This document shows positions 47,684 through 58,183 of a DNA stretch of 64,000 bases, in pieces. This stretch comes from CBDCFV01 sp965216425 (GTDB lineage Bacteria > Chloroflexota > Dehalococcoidia > Lucifugimonadales > UBA3495). Position 1 is the first letter of the stretch. Each line of letters opens with the position of its first letter. The stretch covers positions 248,001-312,000 of the forward strand of contig CBDCFV010000006.1 of assembly GCA_965216425.1 (NCBI GenBank), given 5' to 3'. Under the pieces are notes generated by a model. That model was not told where the DNA came from and searched no databases. It saw only the letters and a list, made by a program, of their open reading frames with translations. Made by a program: the position numbers and the translations under genes.

Positions 47684-49450
47684 ATGGCATTTGATCTACT
47701 CATCAAGAATGGACGGGTGGTAGACGGTTCGGGGGGGCCGGAGTTTCGAGCCGACGTCGCGATTAGCAACGGCAGGATTGTGGGGGTGGGTCGGTTCAAC
47801 GACTCCGCCACCCGCGTCATCGACGCCGATGGCCGGGTGGTCGCTCCCGGCTTTATTGACCACCACACTCACTTCGATTCCCAGTGCATGTGGGACCCCA
47901 TCGTGAATTCGACTTCCCTCAACGGCAACACATCCATCATCGTCGGCCAGTGCGGCGCGGTCATTGCACCCGTCCGTCCCGGAGACGGCGAGTGGTATCT
48001 GGATATGTTCGATAAAATGGAGGGCATCCCTCTGAAGGCCCAGCGGGCCGGCGTTGATTTCGCTTGGGAGTCCATCCCGGAATACTTGGACGCCATCGGA
48101 CGCCGCCGGGGCATCAACGTCGGCGCCTTCGTCGGCCACTCCGGAGTGCGGCGCTACGTGATGGGCCAGGCCGCCCAGGAGCGGGAGGCCACCCCCGAAG
48201 AAATCGAGGCCATGAAGCTCGAAATCCGCAAGGGAGTCCTGGCCGGGGCGCTGGGGTTCAGTGTCGGGAACTTTGCCGACCAGGGCGAGGAGATTTTCGG
48301 CGTGCGTGTGCCGTCCTCGGTGGCTTCAGACGAGGAACGCTACGCATTGGGCAGCGTTTTAGGCGAGTTGGGCACCGGAGTCTTCCAAGTCAGCGGCGGC
48401 GCGGCGGGCGGCTATACCGAGCCGGCCCGGATCGCCCAGGAACTCTCTCGCCGCACCGGTCGCCCCGCTATCTACAACCTGCTGGCCCAGGAACTGAGCA
48501 AGCCCGACGAATGGAAAGAGCACCTCCAGATGGTGGAGGAAGCCTTCAGGTCCGGAACCAGGGCCTATGCCTCCTGTCTGTCGGCCACCGCCGGCCCAAT
48601 CTTCGACCTGCGGGCTGGGCTGGGCGGCCTGGAAGACGAAGACATGATCAGCCCCACTACGGTGTTCCAAGGCATGACCACTTGGGACTCGGTGATGGCC
48701 CTGCCAGTCGAGGAGCGGATACGCTCGTTCCGCGACCCGGAGATTCGCCGCGCCTTGAGCATCGAAGGAGTGGAGACCGAGGGCGCCCACCGCTACCGCA
48801 TGAACCGGGGCACCCGCACCATGAGCTTCAACCGCCGCTGGGACTTGGTGCAGGTCTACATGGCCCACGAAGAGCGCAACCGGCGGTACAGCGGCATGAG
48901 CGTGGAACAGGTGGCCCAGGAACAGGGCAAGGGAATCATGGATGCTTTCCTGGACTTGGTCCTGGATGACGACCTCCGCACCAGCTTCCAGGTTATCGAC
49001 CGGAACAGCGACCCCAGTTCCCAGCGGGATATCCTGGGGTCGCCCTACACAGTGATAGGGACTACCGACGGCGGCGCCCGTCCCGACAAGGGTGACCGGA
49101 CGACCTACAGCACCTATCTCCTTGGCCATTGGGTGCGGGAAGAGCAGGTGATGAGCCTGGAGGATGCCGTTTACCGTATGACCGGCAAGACGGCCCTGAT
49201 GCACGACCTGCACGACCGCGGTTTCATTCAAGCCGGCAAGGCAGCCGACATCACCATTTTCGACCCCGACACCATCGGCATGAAGCCCCGGGAGCCAATG
49301 TACGAGTTCCCCGGCGGCGAGATGCACGTGAAACAGGGGGCAACCGGCATCGACTACGTAATCGTCAACGGCGAGGTGCTGTTGGAGAACGGAGAGCATA
49401 CCGGCGCGCTGCCGGGTCAGGTCCTCCGCGGCCCTTACTACCAGAAGTAA
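47684..49450 (+). CDS. N-acyl-D-amino-acid deacylase-type amidohydrolase
   Basis: This 588-residue metal-dependent hydrolase starts at ATG 47684 after GGAAGG. FDLLIKNGRVVDGSGGPEFR and APGFIDHHTHFDSQCMWDPI give the N-terminal beta part and the H-x-H metal site; VGQCGAVIAPVRPGD, FVGHSGVRRYVMG, and the C-terminal TTDGGARPDKGDRTTYSTYL and AADITIFDPDTIGM complete the D-aminoacylase (subtype III) pattern. It would remove acyl groups from N-acylated D-amino acids or related amides in the cytoplasm. It is intact, with its own promoter-like region. Exact substrate is unknown. Confidence 0.85.
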   Translation: MAFDLLIKNGRVVDGSGGPEFRADVAISNGRIVGVGRFNDSATRVIDADGRVVAPGFIDHHTHFDSQCMWDPIVNSTSLNGNTSIIVGQCGAVIAPVRPGDGEWYLDMFDKMEGIPLKAQRAGVDFAWESIPEYLDAIGRRRGINVGAFVGHSGVRRYVMGQAAQEREATPEEIEAMKLEIRKGVLAGALGFSVGNFADQGEEIFGVRVPSSVASDEERYALGSVLGELGTGVFQVSGGAAGGYTEPARIAQELSRRTGRPAIYNLLAQELSKPDEWKEHLQMVEEAFRSGTRAYASCLSATAGPIFDLRAGLGGLEDEDMISPTTVFQGMTTWDSVMALPVEERIRSFRDPEIRRALSIEGVETEGAHRYRMNRGTRTMSFNRRWDLVQVYMAHEERNRRYSGMSVEQVAQEQGKGIMDAFLDLVLDDDLRTSFQVIDRNSDPSSQRDILGSPYTVIGTTDGGARPDKGDRTTYSTYLLGHWVREEQVMSLEDAVYRMTGKTALMHDLHDRGFIQAGKAADITIFDPDTIGMKPREPMYEFPGGEMHVKQGATGIDYVIVNGEVLLENGEHTGALPGQVLRGPYYQK

Positions 49451-49729
49451 TTCGGCGCTGGACGGATGGACGTCTATGGATGACGCGGGGACAATCACCG
49501 CTTTGGCCTGTGCGATTAGCCGGTTCCTCAAAGAGGGCGAACTCACGGGGTCATGGCGTTCATCCGGTCCTTGTTGTAAAGAAAGCGTACCCAATACAGG
49601 CAAGGCAACGCTCCGGTACACGATCCCACCTGCCCACGGACTACCGGCCGCCCTTGACCTGGACGCCGAAACAGGCCCGGTCCTCGAACCAGGCGCAGAA
49701 GTCCAACTCGGGGCCTCAGGGGCCGCTTC
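49451..49729. other. Spacer, nothing firm
   Basis: Short frames only. The last part may contain sequence belonging to the broken gene that follows (FQFVDLGLAVALGVVPAPV read from 49727). Confidence 0.3.
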
Positions 49730-50210
49730 CAGTTCGTAGACCTCGGCCTCGCTGTTGCGCTGGGGGTCGTCCCTGCCCCGGTCTGGTGCGGACCAGTTCA
49801 TGCAGGGTTGGGAAGCCGGCCTGGGGGTGGTGGGCTTTCGGATCAACGGGTTCCAGGTTCGGATGCTGCGGCCGTTGCCCAATCCGGAGGACTTCCGGCA
49901 CTACGAGAGGAAGAGCGGCTATTCCACCCGCCAAGTGGAACGGGCGCCCGAGGCCGCGCAGAAGGCCTACGAGCAAGCCGAGCGGCAGGCATGGCGGGCC
50001 CTGCTGCTGGTGGTCAAGGCGAAGCTGGAGGCGGTCGGGGCCGGCATTACGAGCATCGAGCAGGAGTTCCTGCCCAACATGGTGCAGCCCGACAACACCA
50101 CCGTCGGGGAGAACATGCTGCCCCGGCTCAGGGAGATTGTCGCCAGCGGCCACCTGCCGCCGATGCTTCCAGCGGCCCATCCCATAGCCCTGGGGCCGCC
50201 AACGCAGTGA
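49727..50210 (+). pseudogene. Hypothetical protein, frameshifted
   Basis: FQFVDLGLAVALGVVPAPVW is in one frame; a shift near 49785 leads to ADQFMQGWEAGLGVVGFRIN, FQVRMLRPLPNPEDFRHYER, QVERAPEAAQKAYEQAERQA and WRALLLVVKAKLEAVGAGIT, ending at TGA 50210. The helical segment with the IEQEFLPNMVQPDNTTVGEN block is regular and looks like real protein. No family function is known to me; I recall similar proteins in mobile or phage-like contexts. Confidence 0.5.
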
Positions 50211-50632
50211 CGGGCACCAGTCATATCGGTCCACGCCCGCGGCCAACGCGTGGGGGAGCTTTTTGCGACGGCGGCAGGCGTGGCCGGATCCAAGGGGTTA
50301 ATGCCCACATAGCGCGACCGCCCAAGCCATTGAGACTGCCGTAGCCCAGATACTCAGCTACCCACCGCAGGCAACGCTGGCAAAACGACAGATGCAAACA
50401 GCGTAAACCCGAATCCACCGATGGACGGCGTGAGGACACTGGAAGGGGGGTGAGGAAGTTACAGACGCGATGGTCCGGGCTCGAATTCGGGTAGATGGGA
50501 GGTTGGCGGCGGTCTGCAGGCGCTTTTGGGGGCGCCGATGCCGGCTTACAGTGGCTGTGGTGAGGGGGATGGCGGGATAGGACACGGCAAGAGGCGCTCG
50601 CGGACCGGACTGGCGCGAGTTTGCGGGGACGT
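50211..50632. other. Region left of IS1380, nothing recognised
   Basis: GC-rich sequence without a convincing gene. It probably contains the IS1380 terminus, which I could not place. Confidence 0.3.
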
Positions 50633-52007
50633 TCAGTTGGCGGGGGCGTTGGGGCACTGGCGGACGGACGCCGTCAGGCTGGGAGTGGAATGGCTTGCAA
50701 CCGGACCAGGGCGCGACTGAACTGGGTTTCCCAAGGCCAGCGCTGTGGCAGATGCAGGGTGAGGCGGCGTGCCGAGCGGGTGAGCCGTCCGGGCCAGGGC
50801 GAAGACCCGTCGTCTGAGGGTCTTGGTGGTCTCGATCTGCTCACCCAAGCCGATGCGGGCCGTCCAACGGGTCAGGTTGTGCGCCAGCACCTGGACGGCC
50901 AGCCAGGCGCCGTTGGCGGCGAAACGGCCCGAGGGGAGATGATTGAGTCCCACGCCGTACTTGAGGTCTCGTATCGCGTTCTCGATCTCGGCGTGGCGGC
51001 GATGATCAGCCTCCAGTTCCAGGGGCTCTCCGTCCCGGTCGGTGATGAAGCCGTGATAGCTGTATCTGGCGAAGAGGGCCAGTTGGGAACCGGGCGCGGG
51101 CTTCACCCGCCGGACGATGAGCCGCACCAGTGCGGCGCCGGGCTCACTCTGGAAGGGAGTGTAGGCGGTCTCGGCCACATCGGCGGCGCCGTCCATCCAG
51201 TAGGGAATGGGAGTCCAGTCCTCCTCTGGTATCGCCTCGATCAGGTCCCGCAGGCTGGCGCGCTGGCGGACGGTGATGGAGAAGCGGACATCCACTTCCC
51301 GGCAGGCGGAAACGACAGTGTGGGCGTAGAAGCCGCTGTCGGCCCGCACCGTGAGTCGTCCTCTGGCCCCGCCGTAGCGAACCCGGCTCACCGTTTCACG
51401 CAGGAAGTGCGCCGCGCCACGGGCGGTGTTGGCCCGGCCCTCGCGCAGCCGGGACATCAGCACGTCGCCGGTTCCGGAGGCGACAGCCAGCAGCGGGTGA
51501 TAGCCCCGCTTGCCGGTGTAGCCGTGGTGGTGTGCCCCCTCCTTGGTCAGTCCGTAGGTCTCGCAGATGGTGGAGTCCAGGTCGATGGTCAGGGGCCCGT
51601 CGCCGGGTCCGGCCCCCGCCGCCCAGGCCCGGGCTAGCAGCTCGCGGCTCGCGGCTCACCCGGTCCAACTGACGGACATGGCCCCAGCGGAAGCTGCGCA
51701 GGAAAGTGCCCAAGGTGGACGGCGCCTTGACTACGCAGCCGAGAGTGCAGGCCGTCCTGCCGGTGCGCAACGCGTCGGCGTCGTCGATGCAGTCGCCGCC
51801 CGCCAGCGCCGAGGTCACCAGAGTCGAAATCTTATCGCCTGGATTGGCTCGGCCTGGCGCATCGCCGAGGTCGAGGTGCCGGTCAACCAGTTGGGGCAGA
51901 CCCAGGTGCAAGGCCAGGGTGGCCGGAAGGAGCAGGCCAGCATTGGCCACCAGGCGGTGGTCGTCGAAGGTGATTTGGATCCGGTCGGGGTGGTTGCGTG
52001 GTAACAT
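50633..52007 (-). pseudogene. IS1380-family transposase, 7-bp duplication frameshift
   Basis: The N-terminal frame (52007 to about 51650) reads IQITFDDHRLVANAGLLLPA and LVTSALAGGDCIDDADALRT. The second frame (to 50633) reads RGRLTVRADSGFYAHTVVSA (catalytic Asp), GPLTIDLDST-like sequence is expected just before, and EIENAIRDLKYGVGLNHLPS carries the Glu. The frames are displaced by a tandem CTCGCGG duplication near 51640-51655 (plus strand), where one copy would give VSRELLARAWA. IS1380 elements use a single long frame, so this copy is inactive as read. Confidence 0.8.
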
Positions 52008-52029
52008 CTATTGGGTGCTCCTTGTTCTG

Positions 52030-52490
52030 GGGTCGGTTTGCTGTTACAAAACCATTATCCCAGAGGCACAGGAGCACTTTCTGGTCTCTTCAGGACCCCG
52101 CTACACGCCCTCCTCCGGTGGATTGGGGTTTATACAAGCGAGCGGCTTCCTAACAGCGGCGTTGGTCCATAGTTTTCCGATGGCTATGCTCTTTGCCGCA
52201 ATATTCGGCGCTGGCTTCCGGGGGCGTAACCTGCCAACCACAGCCATACGCGGTGATTATTTCGGGAAGAAAGCGTTTGCCACTATTGGTGGTATTTCCA
52301 GCGCCCCGATGTATGCGTTCATGTTGGCCGCAGCGTTCCTGTTCGACGCGACCGGGAGCTACGCGGTTGCTTTCCTGGCAACGGAGGTTTGGGCATGATG
52401 AGCGGTGTGTTGTCCTTGCCAGCCAAGGAACTGACGACCATCCCCTTGGAGAGGAGGATTTCCACCATCCCCAGGCCAAGTGAGTCCAAC
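52030..52490 (+). pseudogene. MFS transporter C-terminal fragment
   Basis: ALVHSFPMAMLFAAIFGAGF, RGRNLPTTAIRGDYFGKKAF, and MYAFMLAAAFLFDATGSYAV are transmembrane helices and the loop of an OFA-like major facilitator. After AFLATE the natural tail (DDHPLGEEDFHHPQAK) is in another frame ending near 52483. The N-terminal two thirds are absent, probably removed by the IS1380 insertion. Confidence 0.6.
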
Positions 52491-52507
52491 GCCAACTAAG
52501 AACCTCG

Positions 52508-53910
52508 TCATGCGTTGGGCGGCCGCAGGCTATGCCAAGGGGTCCCTTGCTCAAAAGCATGTGCCACCTTCAACACCATCTCTTCGGCGAAGGGCCGGCC
52601 TCCGATCTGCAGTCCAATGGGCAGGCCCTGGGAATTGAATCCACAATTCACCGAGATCGCGGGCGCGTTCGCCAGATTGAACGGCCTGGTCATTACCGGA
52701 GGCATAGCCGCGGCCATGGCTTTGGAGGTAATCACCGGGTCGTCCTCCAGCAGTGGGGCACAGCTCTTGGAAGTGGGTAGGATCAGGATATCGTACCGTT
52801 CCATGGCCTCGTGCATCTGGCGCCGCACCAGCTCTCTTAGCTTTTGGACTTTGTAGTAGGCTTGCGCCGGGAGAATCCGGCCGGTGAGCAACCCGATCTG
52901 GTTGCTATGGCCAAAATCGGAGAGCCGGTCTCTGATCCAGTCTCCGTAGGTTGTCGCCGACTCCACATTTATTAGCGCCGCGGTGATAGTGCCAGCATGG
53001 ACGATTAGAGGAAGGGACACCTCTTCCACGGACGCTCCTAATTCCCCCAACACAGTCCCGGCCCTGACCACGGCGTCCCGAACTTCCGGGTCCACGATTT
53101 CGCTATGGACCAGTTCTTGAATGGCGCCCACCCGAACACCGCTCACGTCGCCATCCAAGGCGCGCCGATAATCGGGCACGGGAACGTCCCAGGAATAGGG
53201 GTCTTTGGGATCGTATCCGGCTATGGCCCCCAAGGTGATGGCAGCGTCTTCTACGGTGCGGGAAATCGGGCCCACTTGGTCCATAGACCAAGACCCAGGC
53301 ATGACCCCATAACGGCTCACTCGGCCCCAGCTAGGCCGTAGGCCGGCAAGCCCGCACCAGGCCGCTGGCCGCCGCACCGATCCCCCGGTGTCCTCTCCCA
53401 GTGACGTGGCGCACAAGAAGGCGGCAGTAGCTGAGCCGGAACCACCACTGGACCCACCAGTGAAACGGTCCAGGTCCCAGGGATTGCGATTGGGGCCGTA
53501 CCGTTGTGACGAGCCGATAGCGAACTCGGTGAGGTTGGTCTTACCCAACAAAATGGCTCCGGCTGTCTTCAGATTCGCTACTACGCTGGCATCCTCCACT
53601 GGAAAGAAATCGGCCATCAACCGTGAACCAACCGTGGTACGGATGTCCTTGGTCCATATTTGGTCTTTTACTGCCACGGGAATGCCATGCATCGGCCCGA
53701 GGTAGTTACCCTGGGAGATGGCCTGCTCGGCTTCGCGGGCGGCGTGCAGTGCCTCTTGACGGCAGACGGTGAGGTAGGATTGAACTTGAAGTTCAACGCG
53801 TCAATGCGCTCCAGATACGATTCAGTCACCTCTACCGGAGAGACTTCTCTCCGGCGGATCAACTCCGAAAGCTCGGTTGTCGATAGGAAGGGTATGTCCA
53901 TCTTTTCCAC
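52508..53910 (-). pseudogene. Amidase (GatA-like signature family), one frameshift
   Basis: From ATG 53910 the sequence MDIPFLSTTELSELIRRREV ... YLERIDALNFKFN is in one frame. A single missing T near 53780 moves the rest (SYLTVCRQEALHAAREAEQA) to the next frame, where MHGIPVAVKDQ gives the catalytic Lys, FTGGSSGGSGSATAA the cis-Ser and GEDTGGSVRRPAA the nucleophilic Ser of the Ser-cisSer-Lys triad. The C-terminal end GGRPFAEEMVLKVAHAFEQG is intact. Lone amidases of this type hydrolyse small amides. The frameshift may be a sequencing error, because nothing else is wrong. Confidence 0.75.
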
Positions 53911-54518
53911 AGTAACTCTTCATCCCATGATATTCGTTGGGACCTGGCATGATCCGGCCATAGGCGCTACGGGCAGAGTATACACCGGGCCGGTAGGTTG
54001 AGTTAGGAGTTTCGCCACGAAATAGGAGGGAAAGGTCACAAACGCAGTCGCCCAGCGAGTTCGGTATCATGCTGCCTTGCTCCGGAGATTGAAGAACACT
54101 GCGACATTGATGGGTTGGCGCCCCGCCCAAACGAGTTTACGGTTGAGCAACGAACTGTGAACGAAAGGGCAGAGGAGGTGTTGGCCGGGGCCATGGCCCC
54201 GGCCGATCTAAGAATACTCTGAATAAGTCTGTGGATTGCGGCTAGTCAAATAGGGAAAATGGTCGCGCTGGCGACTTGTTCAGAGGTTTCCTAAGAATGA
54301 ACGTCGCGTAAATTCAGGAATTCACCGCGGGGATGACTTCCCCCTTGGAGAGCGACGCTCGTCTCCAAAGCAAGACTCTCCGGCCAGCGTTTATAAAGGG
54401 GATGGAGTACACAGTACCGGTTAGGCTCGGCAAGGAGTTGATCGGCACCATACCTAAACCAAGGTGGAATCTACAGGATTCTCATACGGATCCATGCGGG
54501 TTTCATCTTGGCTTTAGT
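53911..54518. other. Long intergenic region, no gene seen
   Basis: About 600 bases without recognisable coding sequence on either strand. Two copies of the phrase TTTAGTTTAGGAGTGG / CTAAACTAAAGCCAAGG near 54517 and 55442 are only weakly alike. No repeat unit or IS end was found. Confidence 0.4.
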
Positions 54519-55301
54519 TTAGGAGTGGAGCCGTTCGTAAGCTGAAAGCCGTTTTATGCCATGCTCTTCGTCGTATTCCGGGGCGGAAACCAACTGGCCG
54601 GTCATGGTTTCAGGGGTCCGCAGGGCCATGAATACGGCCACCTCGGCAATGTCGTCGGGCAGCCTCATGCGCTTATGCACTTCGTCGTCGTAGTCGTCGT
54701 TGGGCTTGGTCAGGTTCCAACCGGGATCGAGGATGTTGACGGCTATGCCATAGTCCTTCACCTCGTCCGCCAGCGACTCGCTCAGCCGCTCCACCGCCGC
54801 CTTGGCAGCTCCGTAGGACGCCTGTCCCGCCCGTCCCCGGCGGGCCACGTTCTTTGAAGTCAGGTTGACGATGACGCCGCTGCGGCGTTCCATCATGTGG
54901 GGCAGGACCGCCCTACAGGCCATGAAAGTGGTGGTCAGGTTTGACTCCATCACCCGTCGCCATTCCTCTTCGGTGATGTCTAGGACCGTAACCGCGTGGG
55001 TCAGGTCGTTGGTGAAGAGACGGTATCCACCGGCGTTGTTGACCAGGATATCTATCCTCCCCAGTTCGCTGATGGTCTCCCGGGCTGCCCGGTTGGCGCC
55101 CTCGCTGGTGGTTAGTTCGGCGTTGACCATGTGGGCGCGGCGGCCCAGAGCGCGAATTTCCGAACCGACGGCGTCCAGCTCCGAAGCGGTGCGGGCTACA
55201 ATGGCGACGTCCGCTCCCTCGCGAGCGTAGGCCAGAGCCATGGAGCGGCCCAGTCCGCGGGCCCCTCCGGTTACCAGGGCGACTTTGCCTTCCAGTTGCA
55301 T
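54519..55301 (-). CDS. SDR-family oxidoreductase
   Basis: ATG 55301 with AGGTGA eight bases upstream gives 260 residues. KVALVTGGARGLGRSMALAY is the TGxxxGxG cofactor site, DILVNNAGGYRLF the NNAG motif, VIVNLTSKNVARRG and QASYGAAKAAVERLSESLA the Ser and YxxxK catalytic residues. It reduces or oxidises a small alcohol/ketone with NAD(P)H. It is the last gene of a run of minus-strand genes (VOC, hydrolase, cupin, VOC, SDR) from 58183 leftward that may form a catabolic cluster. Confidence 0.85.
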   Translation of the reverse strand: MQLEGKVALVTGGARGLGRSMALAYAREGADVAIVARTASELDAVGSEIRALGRRAHMVNAELTTSEGANRAARETISELGRIDILVNNAGGYRLFTNDLTHAVTVLDITEEEWRRVMESNLTTTFMACRAVLPHMMERRSGVIVNLTSKNVARRGRAGQASYGAAKAAVERLSESLADEVKDYGIAVNILDPGWNLTKPNDDYDDEVHKRMRLPDDIAEVAVFMALRTPETMTGQLVSAPEYDEEHGIKRLSAYERLHS

Positions 55302-55588
55302 CTTTGCTTCACCTTTCTGAATTGGCAAGGACGGCACTCCAGGTTGCGCTCCACCAGCCAAGGCGGGAGTCCTGCACAGCGGTCACTGCCTGGAGCAGTC
55401 CTCGCCAGTTGTACTATCCCGAAAAAGAAAGGAGGTATGTTCTAAACTAAAGCCAAGGTGAAATGTACATATCCCTAGACCACGCTGTCGGTTGCGACCC
55501 AGTTGGGGCCAAGGGTGATATGAGGAGCCGTGGAGTCCTGTCGGCCGTCTTCAAGATCCCGAAATGCACGTCACACCTTGGCATTGGT
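55302..55588. other. Spacer between SDR and VOC genes
   Basis: No gene is seen. It may hold the SDR promoter; no clear boxes were found. Confidence 0.3.
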
Positions 55589-55990
55589 TTAGGTGCCGAT
55601 CCAGCCCGCTCCGCTGATGTCGATGACCTGGTTGTCGGGGCCACGGAACTTGAGCTCATAGTAGGAGTGTCCGCCGTCAGGCTGCGGGTGGCCCAGGTCC
55701 AGCCGCCCCATGGCGGTGGCGCCCTCCTCCTCGAGCTTCCTGGTGGCGGCGTCCACGTCTTCCACTACGAAGCCCAAGTGGTCGATTCCGGCATAGCCGG
55801 GAAGGTCTCGGGGAGACTCTCCGTTGCCCTGATCGTTGCTCCTCAGGATGGCCAGGTTGATATAGCCGTCGGAAAGGTAAACGCCAGAACCAGCCTGACC
55901 GACTTCCTCCAGTTCGAACACCGACTTATAAAAGGCGGCCGTCTTTTCCGGGTCCGGTGTGCGTATGGCGATGTGCTTAATCTTGGCCAT
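55589..55990 (-). CDS. VOC-family (glyoxalase-fold) protein
   Basis: The 133-residue protein starts at ATG 55990 behind GGGAGGAG. KIKHIAIRTPDPEKTAAFYK opens the beta-alpha-beta-beta-beta module with His5 as a likely metal ligand, and GIDHLGFVVEDVDAATRKLE starts the second module with its His. SYYELKFRGPDNQVIDI supplies the expected C-terminal acidic ligands. The class includes glyoxalase I, dioxygenases and epimerases; the substrate is unknown. It sits in the minus-strand catabolic cluster. Confidence 0.8.
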   Translation of the reverse strand: MAKIKHIAIRTPDPEKTAAFYKSVFELEEVGQAGSGVYLSDGYINLAILRSNDQGNGESPRDLPGYAGIDHLGFVVEDVDAATRKLEEEGATAMGRLDLGHPQPDGGHSYYELKFRGPDNQVIDISGAGWIGT

Positions 55991-56059
55991 GGTTCTCCTC
56001 CCATTAACGTGAGATTTCGATTTGTGTCGATTTTGCGGTGAGGCGGAGAAGTCCAAACC

Positions 56060-56320
56060 CATCGGGCTTACCATTATCGTCCGGCTGACCCGCCCGGGGC
56101 TTTGGATCGCCGCTTTCCAGCCCGGTCCACCCGCCGATAGAGTGGCCCATCAAATTGGGTCTTTCCAATTCAAGAGCGTCCATCAATCCTAGAACCAAGC
56201 CATGGCCAGCGCAATCGGCGAGGGACTGCAGTGATTCCGGCGGCCGTCCTTCGCGCCATCCCGGCAACCGGAGCAATGAGGTCGGGCGGTGGTGACCAAT
56301 ACCATGCGGACAGGCTTCCC
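56060..56320 (-). pseudogene. Alpha/beta hydrolase internal fragment
   Basis: LVLGLMDALELERPNLMGHS followed by IGGWTG is the nucleophile elbow (G-H-S-I-G-G) of an alpha/beta hydrolase. Flanking sequence is degraded and no start or end is present. It lies directly after the cupin stop on the same strand. Confidence 0.5.
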
Positions 56321-56350
56321 ACTTAAGGGTTGCTTCTCGAGCAGCGTTGG

Positions 56351-56693
56351 TTACTGGTTGGCCAGGGGGATGGTGCAGGTAACGCAAGCCTGGTCGCCGT
56401 GCGTAGCGGTGGTGTGGCCTTGGCCGGTGGTATCCTCCACCAGACCGGGCGTCGCCCGGGCCGAAGACGTGCTTGGAGCCGTCGCCCAGCCCGATCTCCA
56501 GTTGCCCGGACAGGATTATGACAAATTGGCGGCGTGGCGCCGTATGCCAGTCGGAGAAGCGACCGGCCGGGGCTTCACCGAAGCTGATGGTCGTGGCGTC
56601 CTGGGCGCTCTTCCAATCAGGCGTCTGGTCCAGGTCGATGGTCTCAATGTGGGACTGGCCGTCATCGCCAGAGTAAAGTTTGAAAGTCCCCAT
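56351..56693 (-). pseudogene. Cupin-domain protein, one frameshift
   Basis: ATG 56693 with GGAGG upstream. GTFKLYSGDDGQSHIETIDL and RFSDWHTAPRRQFVIILSGQ, LEIGLGDGSKHVFGPGDA form the two cupin motifs. An extra base near 56455 shifts the tail; in the other frame it reads LVEDTTGQGHTTATHGDQAC and VTCTIPLANQ, ending at TAA 56351. The corrected protein is about 113 residues, a normal single-cupin length. The metal-binding His residues (HT, H) are present. Confidence 0.65.
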
Positions 56694-56727
56694 TCGGTTC
56701 CTCCGTTTTGGTCTATACGGGATACGG

Positions 56728-57614
56728 TCAGGCCACGGCTGAAGGCTGCTGAGCTTCGACCCTGGCGATGAACTCCAGCAGTTGTGCGGCGTAGAAAGTG
56801 GACTTCATGTGGTAGCGGTTGGTAGCGGCGATGCCTGGGAAGGTGTTGTCGTGCTGCCCGATGACCGCCCACTCCTCGTGGGTCCACGCCGACGGGCGCA
56901 GATCGGCGTTGGGTACCAGCCGCTTCACGTTCTCTGCCGCAGACTGGTGGTGAACGTCGTCCGGCGTGTTGCCCTCGAAGGCCAGCACCGGGCAGGTGAT
57001 GGACTCCAACTGCTCCTCGGTAAGGTCTCCCACCGGGTTGGGTTGGGAGAACTGGTCCCGCCAGTAGCGCATGACAGAACAGAACTCTTCAGGGTCCATG
57101 GAAAGGATCCGTTCCCGGTTGTCGGCGTTGTCCCGGATGCGCTGCTCGAAAAACTCGGTGGCGGCCACAGCGGGCATCCCGCCTCGCTCGGCGGCCTCGA
57201 TATACTGTCCGTAGTAGCCGGGGGACATCAGTTCCGCACTCCTCGGACCGCCGGAGACTTCCCAGACAAATACACCCTTGACCACCTCCGGGTGCCGCAC
57301 CGCCACCGTCAGGGAAGTGCGCGAACCGGCGGACCCTCCGGCCATGTAAGCTGGGGCAGCGCCCAGGTATTTCAGCAGAGCCGCCATCTCCTCAGCCCAA
57401 AGGTGCTGCTCGGAAAGCTCACCGCCGATCACCACGTCGGACTTGCCGCAGTTGCGGCGGTCGTGGATGATGACGCGGCAGTGGGTCGACAGCAGGGCAG
57501 CCATGGGACGCAGGCCGTGTGGTCTACCCGTCCGCCCGGCGTCAGCATGACCGTGGGGCCGACGCCATACTCCTCGTAATACAGGTTAACTCCGTCTATG
57601 TTGGCGTAAGGCAC
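56728..57614 (-). pseudogene. Alpha/beta hydrolase, one frameshift
   Basis: GTG 57614 (AGGAG six bases upstream) starts PYANIDGVNLYYEEYGVGPT and VMLTPGGRVDHTA. One missing base near 57508 moves the rest to RPMAALLSTHCRVIIHDRRN, with APAYMAGGSAGSRTSLTVAV (nucleophile elbow G-G-S-A-G) and a C-terminal His region WTHEEWAVIGQHDN. The complete protein would be about 295 residues. It belongs to the carboxylesterase/dehalogenase-like branch, cytoplasmic. Confidence 0.75.
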
Positions 57615-57655
57615 GGCTTACTCCTTTCTGTTTGCACACCGCGGCACAGGTTGGA

Positions 57656-58183
57656 CTAGGATCGTGACACCGGCAGCTTGGCGCCTTGGAACGGCCCCTG
57701 GGTGGCCTCAAAAGACTTGGGGAAGGCCAGAATCTCCTCGCTGGACTGGTTGCTCAGGTCGATAGGACGGCTGAACCCCTGTCTTACAACGTAGCCAGTC
57801 TTGTAATACAACTCGACCCGATTGTCCTCCGGGTCGAAAAAGTAAACGCTGCAGGAGATTCCATGGGTTACCGTCTGGTCGATACGGACGCTTTCCGCCA
57901 GCAGCCGCTGGTAAAGGTCTTTCAGTTCGTCCATGCTCTCGACAATAAATGAAACTTGTCCGACGCCGGTGGTCTTCGGCCGGGGTCCCATCGGGTGGTC
58001 ATCGCCCCGCGCCTCTCCCAAGGCCAACTCGTGGTGCTCGTTATCAGGGTCGGCGCTCAGGAAGCAGCTTCCCCGGTCCGGGTCCTCATCGGTTACCGTC
58101 AGTCCGATGACCCGGGTGTAGAAGTCCCTCATTTTGAAGAAGTCGTCGCAGATAAGACCGACGTGGCCCAAATTGGTGACCAT
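57656..58183 (-). CDS. VOC-family dioxygenase-like protein
   Basis: The 175-residue protein starts at ATG 58183 after AAGGAGG. NLGHVGLICDDFFKMRDFYT opens the first module (His at 7); HHELALGEARGDDHP and VGQVSFIVESMDELKDLYQR the second; CSVYFFDPEDNRVELYYKTG is the typical F-x-D-P-x-x-N-x-x-E-L-Y block of extradiol-dioxygenase-like proteins, with the last Glu as a metal ligand. It is the first gene of the minus-strand cluster. Confidence 0.8.
   Translation of the reverse strand: MVTNLGHVGLICDDFFKMRDFYTRVIGLTVTDEDPDRGSCFLSADPDNEHHELALGEARGDDHPMGPRPKTTGVGQVSFIVESMDELKDLYQRLLAESVRIDQTVTHGISCSVYFFDPEDNRVELYYKTGYVVRQGFSRPIDLSNQSSEEILAFPKSFEATQGPFQGAKLPVSRS

Noticed and set aside
48359..49882. 507-codon open frame on the minus strand opposite the amidohydrolase
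   Set aside because: It is antisense to a well-conserved gene, with third-position GC bias explaining the lack of stops.
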